Assembly: GCA_947501935.1 (NCBI GenBank) | Contig: CANMXU010000002.1 | Location: 186,001-250,000 of the forward strand | DNA length: 64,000 nucleotides | Source of the DNA: an uncultured Alteromonadaceae bacterium | GTDB lineage: Bacteria; Pseudomonadota; Gammaproteobacteria; Enterobacterales; Alteromonadaceae | Direction: 5' to 3' | In this document: positions 1-8,784 of the stretch, piece after piece | Position numbering within the stretch: position 1 is the stretch's first letter | How the letters are laid out: each line of letters begins with the position of its first letter | The notes under the pieces: model-generated | The model's input: the letters and a program-made list of their open reading frames with translations, nothing else | Told to the model about the DNA's origin: nothing | Databases searched by the model: none | Made by a program: the position numbers and the translations under genes

Positions 1-58
1 GTCACCGACCCCTTTTAAATTCTTTAAGCTTTTAACTTGTTACTTCAAACTTACTTAC

Positions 59-1624
59 TTAACTACCCAAAAACGCTTGGTACGCTGGGTTACCCGTTTC
101 TTCATGCCATTGATAACCTAAGGCGTCAAGGTGCGCAAAAAACTCTTTTTCCTGCTCATTTTTAACGGCAAAACCTGCTAGTACCTGACCAAACGCTGCG
201 CCGTGGTTACGATAATGAAATAATGAAATATTCCATAATTCGCCTAAGTTATCTAAGAACTTGTCTAACGCGCCCGGGTATTCAGGAAATTCAAAGCGGA
301 AAATACGCTCTGGTGCGGTAATTGGCGTTTTACCGCCGATCATATAACGCACGTGTAATTTCGCTAACTCGTTATCAGTAAAGTCGTTTACTTGATAACC
401 GTTATCGCTCAGCATTGTGATCAACTCACTACGCTCTTCGTCACCTGACAAACGCACACCAACAAAAATATTGGCTTGTTCATTACCAACATAGCGGTAG
501 TTAAATTCAGTGATCGCGCGGCCACCTAGGTCATGACAAAAACGACGGAAGCTGCCTTTTACTTCTGGAATGGTTACTGAAAGTACCGCTTCTTTTTTCT
601 CGCCTAATTCACAACGCTCAGAGATATATCTAAGGGTGTGAAAGTTCATATTGGCGCCAGAAAGTATCGCCACTAATGATTCATTGCCGCCGGTACCTGC
701 TACGGCATTAGTTTGACAATATTTTTTAACGCCCGCTAGCGATAACGCGCCTGCAGGTTCAGCAATTACGCGAGTATGTTCAAAAATATCTTTTATCGCG
801 GCACATATTTCGTCGGTTGATACGGTGATCACTTCATCACAATAACGTTTGATCAAATCAAAGGTGTGTTCACCGATGCGTTTTACCGCAACGCCGTCGG
901 CAAATAAGCCCACTTGGTCAAGGTCAACCGGTGTGCCTGCATCAAGCGCTGCTTTTAAACAGGCAGAGTCTTGTGCTTCTACACCAATCACTTTAATTTC
1001 AGGACGTAGCTGTTTTAAATAAACCGCCATGCCTGCTAATAAACCACCGCCACCAACGGGAATAAAGACCACTTCGGCATTAGGTAGTTGCTGTAATAAT
1101 TCTTTAGCAACCGTGCCTTGGCCGGCAATAACTTCAGCGTCGTCAAACGGGTGAATTAACGTTTTCTTTTCTTCAACGGCGCACTTTACTGAAGCGGCTT
1201 GCGCTTCGTTAAAGCTTTTGCCAAATAAACGCACTTCACCACCCAAACGGCGAACATTATCCACTTTAATGTCGGGTGTGGTGATCGGCATAAATATGGT
1301 CGCTTTTATGCCTAGTTTATTCGCTGCTAAGGCTAAACCTTGGGCATGATTACCCGCTGAAGCTGCCACCACACCATGTATGCATTGTTCTTCAGTTAAG
1401 CTGGCTAACTTGTTGTAAGCGCCACGTAACTTAAAAGAATGCACGGGTTGTTGGTCTTCACGTTTTAAGTAAATTTGATTATTTAACCGTGACGATAATT
1501 TGTTTAGCGGCGTTAAATCTGTTTCAACGGCAACATCGTATACTGGCGCCAACAAAATGCGGCGCAAGTAGTCTAATCCAAGTGCGTTGTTTTCTAACAT
1601 TGCCAAACTTTCAGCTTCGGTCAT
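59..1624 (-). CDS. ilvA: Threonine ammonia-lyase, biosynthetic
   Basis: PLP enzyme that deaminates threonine to 2-oxobutanoate, the first committed step to isoleucine, in the cytoplasm. The 521-aa length is normal for the long biosynthetic form. The PLP lysine lies in SFKLRGAYN (Lys65) and the phosphate-binding glycine loop is GGGGLLAG (about residue 192). The C-terminal third (about 330-515) holds the two ACT-like regulatory domains through which the family senses isoleucine and valine. It is the last gene of the ilvGMDA set, 45 nt after ilvD, so it is probably cotranscribed. No clear terminator is visible in the 58 nt left in the window. Confidence 0.96.
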   Translation of the reverse strand: MTEAESLAMLENNALGLDYLRRILLAPVYDVAVETDLTPLNKLSSRLNNQIYLKREDQQPVHSFKLRGAYNKLASLTEEQCIHGVVAASAGNHAQGLALAANKLGIKATIFMPITTPDIKVDNVRRLGGEVRLFGKSFNEAQAASVKCAVEEKKTLIHPFDDAEVIAGQGTVAKELLQQLPNAEVVFIPVGGGGLLAGMAVYLKQLRPEIKVIGVEAQDSACLKAALDAGTPVDLDQVGLFADGVAVKRIGEHTFDLIKRYCDEVITVSTDEICAAIKDIFEHTRVIAEPAGALSLAGVKKYCQTNAVAGTGGNESLVAILSGANMNFHTLRYISERCELGEKKEAVLSVTIPEVKGSFRRFCHDLGGRAITEFNYRYVGNEQANIFVGVRLSGDEERSELITMLSDNGYQVNDFTDNELAKLHVRYMIGGKTPITAPERIFRFEFPEYPGALDKFLDNLGELWNISLFHYRNHGAAFGQVLAGFAVKNEQEKEFFAHLDALGYQWHEETGNPAYQAFLGS

Positions 1625-1669
1625 GGGTTTTCCTTTATGTCGCTAATATTTACTTTTAGCGCTAACTGT

Positions 1670-3526
1670 TTACTCTTCACCATCAAGTAATGCACGGTTA
1701 CGTACTGCGCCTTTATCAGCACTGGTGGCTAACATTGCGTAGTTTTTCAATGCGTAGCTAATTGGACGAATACGGTCAACTGGTTTCCAAGCGCCTTTGC
1801 CTTTAGCTACCATAGCTGCACGACGAGCTTCAATTTCAGCTTCCGATACTTGTAAAGAAATTTCACGGGTAGGAATATCAATGTGAATGATATCGCCTTG
1901 CTCAACTAAAGCGATAGTACCGCCGTCAGCGGCTTCTGGTGAAACATGACCAATAGATAAACCTGAAGTACCGCCAGAGAAACGACCGTCAGTTAACAAT
2001 GCACAGGCTTTACCTAAGCCCATAGATTTTAAGTAAGTGGTTGGATACAACATTTCTTGCATGCCCGGGCCACCTTTAGGGCCTTCGTAACGAATAACGA
2101 CAACTTCACCGGCAACAACTTTGCCGTCTAAAATGCCAGCTACGGCAGCGTCTTGGCTTTCAAAAATATGTGCAGGGCCAGTAAATACTAAGTTATCGTC
2201 GCTCACACCCGCAGTTTTAACCACACAACCGTCAACAGCGATATTCCCTGAAAGTACGGCTAAGCCACCTTCAGTAGAAAAAGCATTGTCGATGCTGCGA
2301 ATACATCCATTGGCGCGGTCATCGTCTAAGGTGTCCCAACGACAATCTTGGCTAAAAGCTTTAGTGGTACGAATACCGGCAGGGCCAGCACGGTAGAATT
2401 TTTTCACGTCTTCATCGTCAGTCACTTTAATGTCATATTTTGAAATAACATCAGCAAGCGTGGTGCCTAATACGTTTGGTACATCAGTATTTAATAATCC
2501 CGCGCGTGATAATTCACCTAAAATACCAATAACACCACCAGCGCGATGTACATCTTCCATATGATATTCAGGCGTTGACGGCGCAACTTTACATAATTGC
2601 GGCACAATGCGAGATAATTTGTCCATATCTTCCATGGTGTAATCTATTTCAGCTTCTTGTGCGGTTGCCAATAAATGCAAGATGGTATTGGTTGAACCAC
2701 CCATGGCAATGTCTAAACACATCGCATTGTGTAAGGCTTCTTTGCTGGCAATATTACGCGGTAGTGCCGACTCGTCGTTGTCTTGGTAATAACGCTTGGT
2801 TAATTTAACAATTTCTTTACCGGCGTTTAAGAATAATTGCTCGCGATCAGCATGGGTTGCCAACATTGAACCGTTACCCGGTAAAGCTAAACCTAACGCT
2901 TCTGCTAAACAGTTCATTGAGTTTGCGGTGAACATGCCTGAACATGAACCACAGGTTGGACATGCAGAACGTTCAACTTGATCAGATTGTTCGTCAGATA
3001 CTTTTGGATCAGCGCCTTGGATCATCGCATCAACTAAGTCGAGTTTGATAATTTGGTCTGAAAGCTTAGTTTTACCCGCTTCCATTGGACCACCTGAAAC
3101 AAAAATTACTGGGATGTTTAAGCGCATTGCTGCCATTAACATGCCCGGAGTAATTTTGTCACAGTTTGAAATACATACCATGGCATCAGCACAATGGGCA
3201 TTTACCATGTATTCAACTGAGTCAGCAATTAAGTCACGCGAAGGTAGGCTGTAAAGCATGCCACTGTGACCCATGGCAATGCCGTCATCAACGGCGATAG
3301 TATTAAATTCTTTCGCAACACCGCCCGCTTCTTCAATTGCGCCAGCTACTAATTGGCCCATGTCTTTTAAATGCACATGGCCAGGTACAAATTGAGTAAA
3401 TGAGTTAACTACAGCAACGATTGGCTTACCGAAGTCGCCATCAGTCATACCTGTTGCGCGCCATAAGGCACGAGCACCGGCCATATTACGGCCTTGAGTA
3501 GAGGTTGCAGATCTTAATTTAGGCAT
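1670..3526 (-). CDS. ilvD: Dihydroxy-acid dehydratase
   Basis: Fe-S dehydratase that converts 2,3-dihydroxy-isovalerate and -methylvalerate to the 2-oxo acids of the Val and Ile pathways. The start is set at the ATG giving [10 protein letters not shown], the usual family N-terminus; an upstream in-frame TTG would add five residues. The cluster-binding cysteine motifs CISNCDK and [12 protein letters not shown] are intact, and the 618-aa length is typical. It lies downstream of ilvM, but a gap of nearly 290 bp separates them. That gap holds a REPIN-like repeat and a strong stem-loop, so the distal half of the operon may be expressed at a different level. ilvE, which often sits between ilvM and ilvD in enterobacteria, is absent. 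Confidence 0.97.
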   Translation of the reverse strand: MPKLRSATSTQGRNMAGARALWRATGMTDGDFGKPIVAVVNSFTQFVPGHVHLKDMGQLVAGAIEEAGGVAKEFNTIAVDDGIAMGHSGMLYSLPSRDLIADSVEYMVNAHCADAMVCISNCDKITPGMLMAAMRLNIPVIFVSGGPMEAGKTKLSDQIIKLDLVDAMIQGADPKVSDEQSDQVERSACPTCGSCSGMFTANSMNCLAEALGLALPGNGSMLATHADREQLFLNAGKEIVKLTKRYYQDNDESALPRNIASKEALHNAMCLDIAMGGSTNTILHLLATAQEAEIDYTMEDMDKLSRIVPQLCKVAPSTPEYHMEDVHRAGGVIGILGELSRAGLLNTDVPNVLGTTLADVISKYDIKVTDDEDVKKFYRAGPAGIRTTKAFSQDCRWDTLDDDRANGCIRSIDNAFSTEGGLAVLSGNIAVDGCVVKTAGVSDDNLVFTGPAHIFESQDAAVAGILDGKVVAGEVVVIRYEGPKGGPGMQEMLYPTTYLKSMGLGKACALLTDGRFSGGTSGLSIGHVSPEAADGGTIALVEQGDIIHIDIPTREISLQVSEAEIEARRAAMVAKGKGAWKPVDRIRPISYALKNYAMLATSADKGAVRNRALLDGEE

Positions 3527-3610
3527 AATACTGTTATCCAATTTGAAGGTGATAAAAATTTATTTTGAAAAATGACTGAGTAAGTCTCTTTTTAAAATAC
3601 ATTTCAATTC

Positions 3611-3727
3611 TGGCTATGCACTTTACTCAGAAATAAAATTTAAATGCGCTTATTTATTGGTAGGTCGTACTTTAGTGCGACAAATCAGCACCGTTAAATA
3701 TAATTGTTGAAATAAGTTCCAACCTAC
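3611..3727. repeat. 117-bp REPIN/MITE-like element, copy A
   Basis: This interval aligns end to end, by eye, with 35524-35640: same length, same orientation, clearly related sequence. Both copies begin TGGCTATGC, share GGTCGTACTTTAGTGCG in the middle and end CCTAC. The centre-left palindrome GTCGTACT-TT-AGTGCGAC is intact. The right-hand palindrome (GTTGAAATAAGTTCCAAC) is decayed relative to copy B. TAGGTCG and the end CCAACCTA form a near-inverted outer pair, the layout of a REP doublet. It lies inside the ilv operon between ilvM and ilvD. An outer pair TGGCTATG/CATAGCCA (3611-3618 and 3748-3755) also brackets this copy. Confidence 0.75.
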
Positions 3728-3767
3728 ACTGTAGCCTAGGTAATCTTCATAGCCATGTTTAAATTTT

Positions 3768-3803
3768 CCCTAGTGAGTAATCGTTGATGATATCTCACTA
3801 GGG
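3768..3803. other. Intercistronic stem-loop ilvM-ilvD
   Basis: A perfect 10-bp inverted repeat, CCCTAGTGAG (3768-3777) and CTCACTAGGG (3794-3803), with a 16-nt loop, starts about 10 nt after the ilvM stop. Neither strand shows a U tract after it, so it is not a standard intrinsic terminator. It may act as a 3' stabiliser or partial processing site that separates ilvGM from ilvDA expression; that role is inference. Confidence 0.6.
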
Positions 3804-3813
3804 CAAAATATAA

Positions 3814-4059
3814 CTAGGCAGTTTCGCTTTTATCAACATGCACTTCTTTGATATCAATTAATTTATTGATTTGATCCACCAATAAGGTAATTGAACGTTC
3901 ACTGCGCACAAATAATACGATAGTACCAATGTTAGTACCGGTATTTACTTTCGCTTCAATACCACTGATTAAAAAACCACGATAGCGAGTTACTTGTAAA
4001 ATACGCTCAAGCACTACTTGTTTGTCATCAGCCTTGATGGTTAATTGATAATGATTCAT
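3814..4059 (-). CDS. ilvM: Acetolactate synthase II small subunit
   Basis: Regulatory small subunit (81 aa) of acetohydroxyacid synthase. It is essentially one ACT domain (MNHYQLTIKADDKQ at the N-terminus), the short form that partners IlvG rather than the longer IlvH. The ATG follows the ilvG stop codon directly, which fits translational coupling and equimolar synthesis. The family stabilises and activates the catalytic subunit. Confidence 0.93.
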   Translation of the reverse strand: MNHYQLTIKADDKQVVLERILQVTRYRGFLISGIEAKVNTGTNIGTIVLFVRSERSITLLVDQINKLIDIKEVHVDKSETA

Positions 4060-5724
4060 TTACGTGCTCTCCATCATTTTGTCGTTAGCTGTATTTGGTG
4101 GTACTAATGGCCAAACATTGTCTAGGGCATCAATTTTAAGCTGTAATAAATAAGGGCCGTTGTGGTCTAACATTTCTTCAATCGCTGCCGTTACTTCAGA
4201 CTTTTTAGTAATTTGCTTAGCTTTAATATCAAAAGCAGTTGCCAGCATAATAAAATCTGGGTTGTCTGATAAATCCGTTTCACTTAATCGGCCATCAAAG
4301 AACAAGTCTTGCCATTGGCGTACCATGCCCAGTTTTGCATTATCAATAAGTACAATTTTTACAGGTACTTGAAAACGCTTAATCGTTGACAACTCTTGTA
4401 CGTTCATCATAAATGAACCGTCACCCGTTACTGCGATAACACAGTCATGCGGACGAGAAATTTGCGCGCCAATAGCTGCTGGTAAACCAAAGCCCATGGT
4501 GCCCATGCCGCCACTGGTTAAAAAGTTACTTGGATCGTTAAACGCCATGTGCTGTGCTGCCCACATTTGGTGCTGGCCAACATCAGTAGTTACACAAGTA
4601 TTTTCTGGCATTTTATTGCTGATTTCATTTAATACTGCAGGAGCAAAAATAGTGTCGCCTGGGTGGTTATAATCCCATGCACAGTCAGCTTTCATTTGCT
4701 GACATTTTGCTTGCCAATCACCAATAGTTAACTCGGCAGCTAAGTCAGGTAAGTTAATTTTTAAATCACCTAAAATGGCGGCGTCTGCATTTCTACGCTT
4801 GTTAATTTCTGCAGTATCAATGTCAAAGTGAATAACCTTGGCATTTGGCGCAAACTCATCAAGTTTACCTGTTACTCGGTCATCAAAACGAGCACCAACA
4901 ACCACTAATAAATCACATTCTTGAACGGCAAGGTTCGATGCTTTCGTGCCGTGCATACCTAACATGCCAAGATAATTATCGCAGTTAGGGTCTAACGCGC
5001 CTAAACCTTTTAAGGTTGAAACACTTGGTAAGCCTGTTGCTCGGGCAAATTCACGTAATTCGTCAACCGCGTTGGCCATTCCTACACCGCCACCCACATA
5101 CAAAATAGGTTGCTTGGCAGCCGTTAACAGTGCTTTGGCAGCAACAACGTCAGCAGGAGGTAATTTCACTTTGTTTTTCAGTGGTGAAAAATGTTCACTG
5201 TCGGTAGGTACTTGTGCAAGCTGAATATCTTTTGGAATATCAACAAGTACAGGACCTTGACGGCCTTCAAGGGCAATAGCAAACGCTTTATGTAAAACTT
5301 TTTCTAAGTCATTAATGTCGGTAACTTGAAAAGAATGTTTTGTACATGCCAGTGATAAACCAAAAATATCAATTTCTTGGAAAGCGTCAGAGCCCATCGC
5401 AGAAGTTGGTACTTGGCCAGTAATAGCAACCACAGGAATGGAATCAGCTAATGCATCTGCTAAACCAGTAATTAAATTGGTTGCACCTGGGCCTGAAGTG
5501 GCTAAACATACGCCAACATCGCCAGAAGCTCTGGCGTAACCGACGGCAGAAAATGCGGCACCTTGTTCATGACGACAGAGATAGTGATTAACATCACTGT
5601 CGTATAACGCATCGTAAATCGGCATAATTGCACCGCCCGGATAACCGAACACATGTTGTACGCCGTGCTGTTGAAGCACATTAAATAATAATGAACCGCC
5701 AGTTTGTGGTTTATCGCTTGCCAT
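4060..5724 (-). CDS. ilvG: Acetolactate synthase II large (catalytic) subunit
   Basis: TPP- and FAD-dependent enzyme that condenses pyruvate with pyruvate or 2-oxobutanoate, the first common Val/Ile step. The 554-aa length is normal. The N-terminal TPP-activating glutamate is in CRHEQGAAF and the TPP/Mg motif is [18 protein letters not shown]. Full length without the frameshift known from E. coli K-12. The first ATG after an in-frame TGA is used and the N-terminus fits IlvG relatives. No Shine-Dalgarno sits next to this ATG: the only good one (AGGAG) is about 46 nt upstream beyond an 11-bp hairpin (see separate entry). First structural gene of the operon, preceded by leader peptide and attenuator. 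Confidence 0.96.
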   Translation of the reverse strand: MASDKPQTGGSLLFNVLQQHGVQHVFGYPGGAIMPIYDALYDSDVNHYLCRHEQGAAFSAVGYARASGDVGVCLATSGPGATNLITGLADALADSIPVVAITGQVPTSAMGSDAFQEIDIFGLSLACTKHSFQVTDINDLEKVLHKAFAIALEGRQGPVLVDIPKDIQLAQVPTDSEHFSPLKNKVKLPPADVVAAKALLTAAKQPILYVGGGVGMANAVDELREFARATGLPSVSTLKGLGALDPNCDNYLGMLGMHGTKASNLAVQECDLLVVVGARFDDRVTGKLDEFAPNAKVIHFDIDTAEINKRRNADAAILGDLKINLPDLAAELTIGDWQAKCQQMKADCAWDYNHPGDTIFAPAVLNEISNKMPENTCVTTDVGQHQMWAAQHMAFNDPSNFLTSGGMGTMGFGLPAAIGAQISRPHDCVIAVTGDGSFMMNVQELSTIKRFQVPVKIVLIDNAKLGMVRQWQDLFFDGRLSETDLSDNPDFIMLATAFDIKAKQITKKSEVTAAIEEMLDHNGPYLLQLKIDALDNVWPLVPPNTANDKMMEST

Positions 5725-5776
5725 GTAAGTTTTGAAACTAAGTCAGTAAATGTATGGGTGACTTAGTTTTTCTCCT
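5725..5776 (-). promoter_or_regulatory. Hairpin between Shine-Dalgarno and ilvG start
   Basis: On the minus strand the order is AGGAGA (5771-5776), a perfect 11-bp stem (5759-5769 pairing with 5735-5745, arm AAACTAAGTCA) with a 13-nt loop, 10 nt, then the ilvG ATG (5722-5724). The linear SD-to-ATG distance is about 46 nt, far too long. If the hairpin folds, the effective distance falls to about 11 nt. An in-frame TGA within the stem excludes an upstream ilvG start. This resembles structure-bridged ribosome binding sites known from phage T4 gene 38. The geometry is seen; the function is inferred. Confidence 0.55.
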
Positions 5777-5814
5777 AAAAGTTAATCAATAGTTATCAAT
5801 AAAAAACCAAACAT

Positions 5815-5846
5815 AAAAAACCCCCGATTCTTTCGAAGCGAGGGTT
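5815..5846 (-). terminator. ilv attenuator terminator
   Basis: Read on the minus strand, AACCCTCG and CGGGGGTT form an 8-bp stem with one G-U pair around a 12-nt loop, followed by six U residues. It lies 21 nt after the leader-peptide stop and about 90 nt before ilvG. Its 5' arm (5838-5845) is perfectly complementary over 8 nt to 5882-5889 inside the leader ORF, which gives the antiterminator pairing. The same leader segment can instead pair with 5912-5918 (7 bp, two G-U), the pause hairpin. Together these form the classic 1:2, 2:3, 3:4 attenuation set. Confidence 0.88.
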
Positions 5847-5867
5847 AACATTCATTTTTGCCTTTCT

Positions 5868-5948
5868 TTAGCTCAACGAATACCCTCGCGATGATTTGAT
5901 AACCACCACGACGAGAATGTTAATAATCACTGAACCAATGTTGCGCAT
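5868..5948 (-). CDS. ilvL: ilv operon leader peptide (attenuation)
   Basis: A 26-codon ORF, MRNIGSVIINILVVVV then IKSSRGYSLS and TAA. Twelve of codons 4-18 are Ile, Val, Leu or Gly, including a run of four valines (GTC GTG GTG GTT) flanked by ATT/ATC isoleucines and a CTC leucine. It ends just upstream of the attenuator. Ribosome stalling at the Ile/Val run would free the segment encoding SRGY to pair with the terminator arm and let transcription reach ilvG. The sequence differs from the E. coli leader, but composition and position are diagnostic. It is too short for ordinary gene finders. Confidence 0.9.
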   Translation of the reverse strand: MRNIGSVIINILVVVVIKSSRGYSLS

Positions 5949-5980
5949 ATAAATTTGTTTCTTCTTTATTTTTTATAAAT

Positions 5981-6008
5981 TCTGTAGCTCATGAAGAGCT
6001 TAGGTCAA
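5981..6008 (-). promoter_or_regulatory. Possible ilvG operon promoter
   Basis: On the minus strand TTGACC (6003-6008) is a good -35 candidate, followed after 16 nt by TACAGA (5981-5986) as a weak -10, about 33 nt before the leader ATG. This is the best sigma70-like pair I see between ilvL and the divergent comM/yifB gene. The -10 match is poor. Confidence 0.35.
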
Positions 6009-6165
6009 TTAATACCACAGCCTTAGCGCGCAGAGCAAGGTATTTCATTAGAGCATTTTACGTTTTTTTATAAGGTCAAGCTATATGCGCATAGATATTT
6101 ATTAGCAAATCTCATAAATGCCAACTAAAATTTACAGCAGCATTAGCTAAATAAAAAGGATTTTT

Positions 6166-7689
6166 ATGGCTTTATCATGTGTTTATAGTCGTGCACGCAT
6201 CGGGCTCGACTCCCCGTTAGTGACTGTTGAAGTACACCTTGCCAATGGCCTACCCGCTTTTAATATTGTTGGCTTACCTGAAACTTCTGTTAAAGAATCA
6301 AAAGACCGCGTGCGCAGTGCCATTATTAATTGTGGCTATGAATTTCCCGCTAAACGCATCACCATTAATCTTGCCCCTGCTGATTTACCCAAAGAAGGTG
6401 GCCGTTTTGATTTACCCATTGCCGTTGGCATTCTAGCCGCATCAGAGCAATTACCACAAACCGATTTAAGCCAATATGAGTTTGCTGGCGAGTTAGCACT
6501 TTCTGGTGAGCTACGCGCCATTGTTGGTGAAATTCCCGTAGCCATGGCTAGTAGCGATAGTGGCAGAACTTTAATTATTCCAACCGCTAATGCTGAACAA
6601 GCCAGCTGGGTTAAAAGCGCAAAAATTCATGCCATTGACCATCTTGCCCAACTTTATCCGCATTTTGCCAAACAAACGACCTTGCCATTAACTGAAGTTA
6701 AAACTCACGTTACAGAGCCGGTTATTACTGATCTGGATATGGCTGATGTTATTGGCCAGCCTTTGGCCAAACGCGCTTTAGAAATATCAGCCAGTGGTGG
6801 TCATAATTTACTATTAATTGGTCCGCCGGGCACAGGTAAAACCATGTTAGCCAGTAGGCTTGCAGGAATTTTGCCCTTAATGCATGAAAATGAAGCCTTA
6901 GAAGCTGCGGCAATACAATCAATCAGTCATCAAAAAATTAATCAACATTCATGGTTTACTCGTCCTTTTCGTGCGCCGCACCATACGGCTTCTTCTGCCG
7001 CTTTAGTGGGAGGTGGTAGTCACCCGCAACCAGGGGAAATATCTTTAGCCCATAATGGCGTATTGTTTTTAGATGAATTGCCTGAATATGAACGCAAAGT
7101 GCTTGATGTGCTGCGCGAGCCCATGGAATCAGGCGAAGTGACTATATCTCGTGCGTTGCAAAAACAAACCTTTCCTGCACGCTTTCAACTGGTTGCTGCG
7201 ATGAATCCAAGTCCAACCGGTTTTTATAACGATAAACGCAGTACGCCCGAGCAAGTATTGCGATATTTGAATAGGCTGTCAGGACCATTTTTAGACCGCA
7301 TCGACATTCAAATTGAAGTAACACGTTTACCTAAAGGTATGTGGGCAGAAGATAATAATCTTAGTGAGAGCAGCGCCACCATTCAGCAGCGAGTTAGTCA
7401 ATGCCGAGCCAAGCAACTAAGCCGCCAAGGTAAAGCAAATGCCTTATTAGGCAGTCGTGAAATTAAGAGTTATTGCCCACTGAGCGCGGAGAATCATGAA
7501 TTTTTAGAATTAGCCGTAGAAAAGCTCGGCTTGTCAACTCGCGCTCACCACAAAATTTTAAAAATAGCTCGCACCTTAGCTGATATGGCGAATAGAGACT
7601 CCATTGGTCATGACGATATTATTGAAGCGCTTTCTTACCGCGCCATGGACCGAATTTTACGGCATTTAACTGAAGCCGTTACGGTGTAA
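6166..7689 (+). CDS. comM: YifB/ComM family Mg-chelatase-like AAA+ ATPase
   Basis: AAA+ protein of the ComM/YifB family, known as a hexameric helicase that promotes branch migration during natural transformation. The N-terminal domain has a Lon-type fold (MALSCVYSRARIGLDSPLVTVEVHLANG is the family start). Walker A is GPPGTGKT (about residue 220) and Walker B is GVLFLDELPE (about 298). A C-terminal Mg-chelatase-type lid domain follows from about 410. The 507-aa length is typical. RBS AAAAGGA lies upstream of the ATG. It is divergent from the ilv operon, a common Alteromonadales neighbourhood. Confidence 0.94.
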   Translation: MALSCVYSRARIGLDSPLVTVEVHLANGLPAFNIVGLPETSVKESKDRVRSAIINCGYEFPAKRITINLAPADLPKEGGRFDLPIAVGILAASEQLPQTDLSQYEFAGELALSGELRAIVGEIPVAMASSDSGRTLIIPTANAEQASWVKSAKIHAIDHLAQLYPHFAKQTTLPLTEVKTHVTEPVITDLDMADVIGQPLAKRALEISASGGHNLLLIGPPGTGKTMLASRLAGILPLMHENEALEAAAIQSISHQKINQHSWFTRPFRAPHHTASSAALVGGGSHPQPGEISLAHNGVLFLDELPEYERKVLDVLREPMESGEVTISRALQKQTFPARFQLVAAMNPSPTGFYNDKRSTPEQVLRYLNRLSGPFLDRIDIQIEVTRLPKGMWAEDNNLSESSATIQQRVSQCRAKQLSRQGKANALLGSREIKSYCPLSAENHEFLELAVEKLGLSTRAHHKILKIARTLADMANRDSIGHDDIIEALSYRAMDRILRHLTEAVTV

Positions 7690-7727
7690 ATTCATCACTT
7701 TATCAAGCAATATTTATCAAATAGTAC

Positions 7728-8714
7728 TTAGCGACCAAGCCCCCAAAGTTGTTTAAGTAGTTTTTGCGGCGCGGCTTGTTTATACAAACCAAAACCACGT
7801 ACCGACTCATTTTTACTCGCCAGCCAAGTACCAAAAAATTGGTCCCAAAGTGCTAACGTTGCGCCAAAGTTTTTATCTAAATGTTGACGGGCATTACTGT
7901 GATGAATTTGATGTTGCGCAGGGCTAATAAAAACTGTTTCAAATACCCCAAACCCTAACCAAATATGACTGTGACGTAAATTTGCTCCGGCCAAATTAAA
8001 CAACAGCGTAAAAACATTCACACCAATAATTTCAACAAAACCTATTTGTCCGGCAAACAAATACATAAATACACCACTCACTAAACCTGATACCAAAACA
8101 GCTCGAATGCTATTGATAAAATATTCGATAAAATGAATGCGGTATAAGGTTAATGGCGTCATTACCTTAGCGCTATGGTGAATCGCATGAAAGCGCCATA
8201 GCCAAGGTACTTTATGGTAAAGATAGTGACTATAAAATCGCGAAAAGTCATCTAGCAGAAAATACACACAGGTAAATATGCTCATCACCAACCACGTAGG
8301 CCAAACAAAATAATCACCCATACAAAATAAGCTACTCATTTCGCGATATAACCATAAAGCGATACCGACTTGGCTGATCAAAATTGGCGCAATTAGCAAA
8401 GCTTTCAGCACTTGATTGATGAACAACCATTGTAAATCTATTTTGGTGCTGCGATTAAACCAATATTTACTTGCCACACTTTGTTTGCCTAGCTTCAGTA
8501 TTTGTTGCCAACGGCCTTTTTTACTCAGCAATACCAATAATATACCCGAGCATAAATACAGCCAAAAGATGCGTTTATCCGCATTAATCAAAAAAAATAG
8601 CGGTGCTGAAATTTCTGTGATCAGAACCATAAAACGCTCAGTTAACATATCTATCATCAATTCAATATCTAATAAGTACCCTGCCTTCGAAATAACAAAA
8701 TAACACAAACTCAT
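7728..8714 (-). CDS. Sterol desaturase / fatty acid hydroxylase family membrane protein
   Basis: Integral membrane di-iron oxygenase-type protein of 328 aa. Several hydrophobic segments surround the histidine clusters HYLYH (about 163), HAIHHSA (about 177) and HQIHHSN (about 278), which bind the di-iron centre in this superfamily. The substrate cannot be told from sequence; lipids are likely. The start is uncertain: the first ATG lacks a good RBS, and internal ATGs at codons 20 and 29 are possible. The Fur-like box at 8736-8754 lies in the 70-bp divergent region shared with the imelysin gene, so this gene may be iron-regulated too. Confidence 0.8.
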   Translation of the reverse strand: MSLCYFVISKAGYLLDIELMIDMLTERFMVLITEISAPLFFLINADKRIFWLYLCSGILLVLLSKKGRWQQILKLGKQSVASKYWFNRSTKIDLQWLFINQVLKALLIAPILISQVGIALWLYREMSSLFCMGDYFVWPTWLVMSIFTCVYFLLDDFSRFYSHYLYHKVPWLWRFHAIHHSAKVMTPLTLYRIHFIEYFINSIRAVLVSGLVSGVFMYLFAGQIGFVEIIGVNVFTLLFNLAGANLRHSHIWLGFGVFETVFISPAQHQIHHSNARQHLDKNFGATLALWDQFFGTWLASKNESVRGFGLYKQAAPQKLLKQLWGLGR

Positions 8715-8735
8715 AACAATAACATTGATAATCTA

Positions 8736-8754
8736 AATGATAACGATTAACATT
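8736..8754. promoter_or_regulatory. Fur-like box upstream of imelysin gene
   Basis: AATGATAAC-G-ATTAACATT is a 9-1-9 palindrome that differs at two positions from the ideal AATGATAAT-N-ATTATCATT Fur arrangement. It lies 30 nt before the imelysin start and 21 nt before the divergent hydroxylase gene, and could repress both when iron is plentiful. Supported by the stronger box at 15163. Confidence 0.7.
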
Positions 8755-8784
8755 CGTATACAATAATTCAATTAGGGATATATC

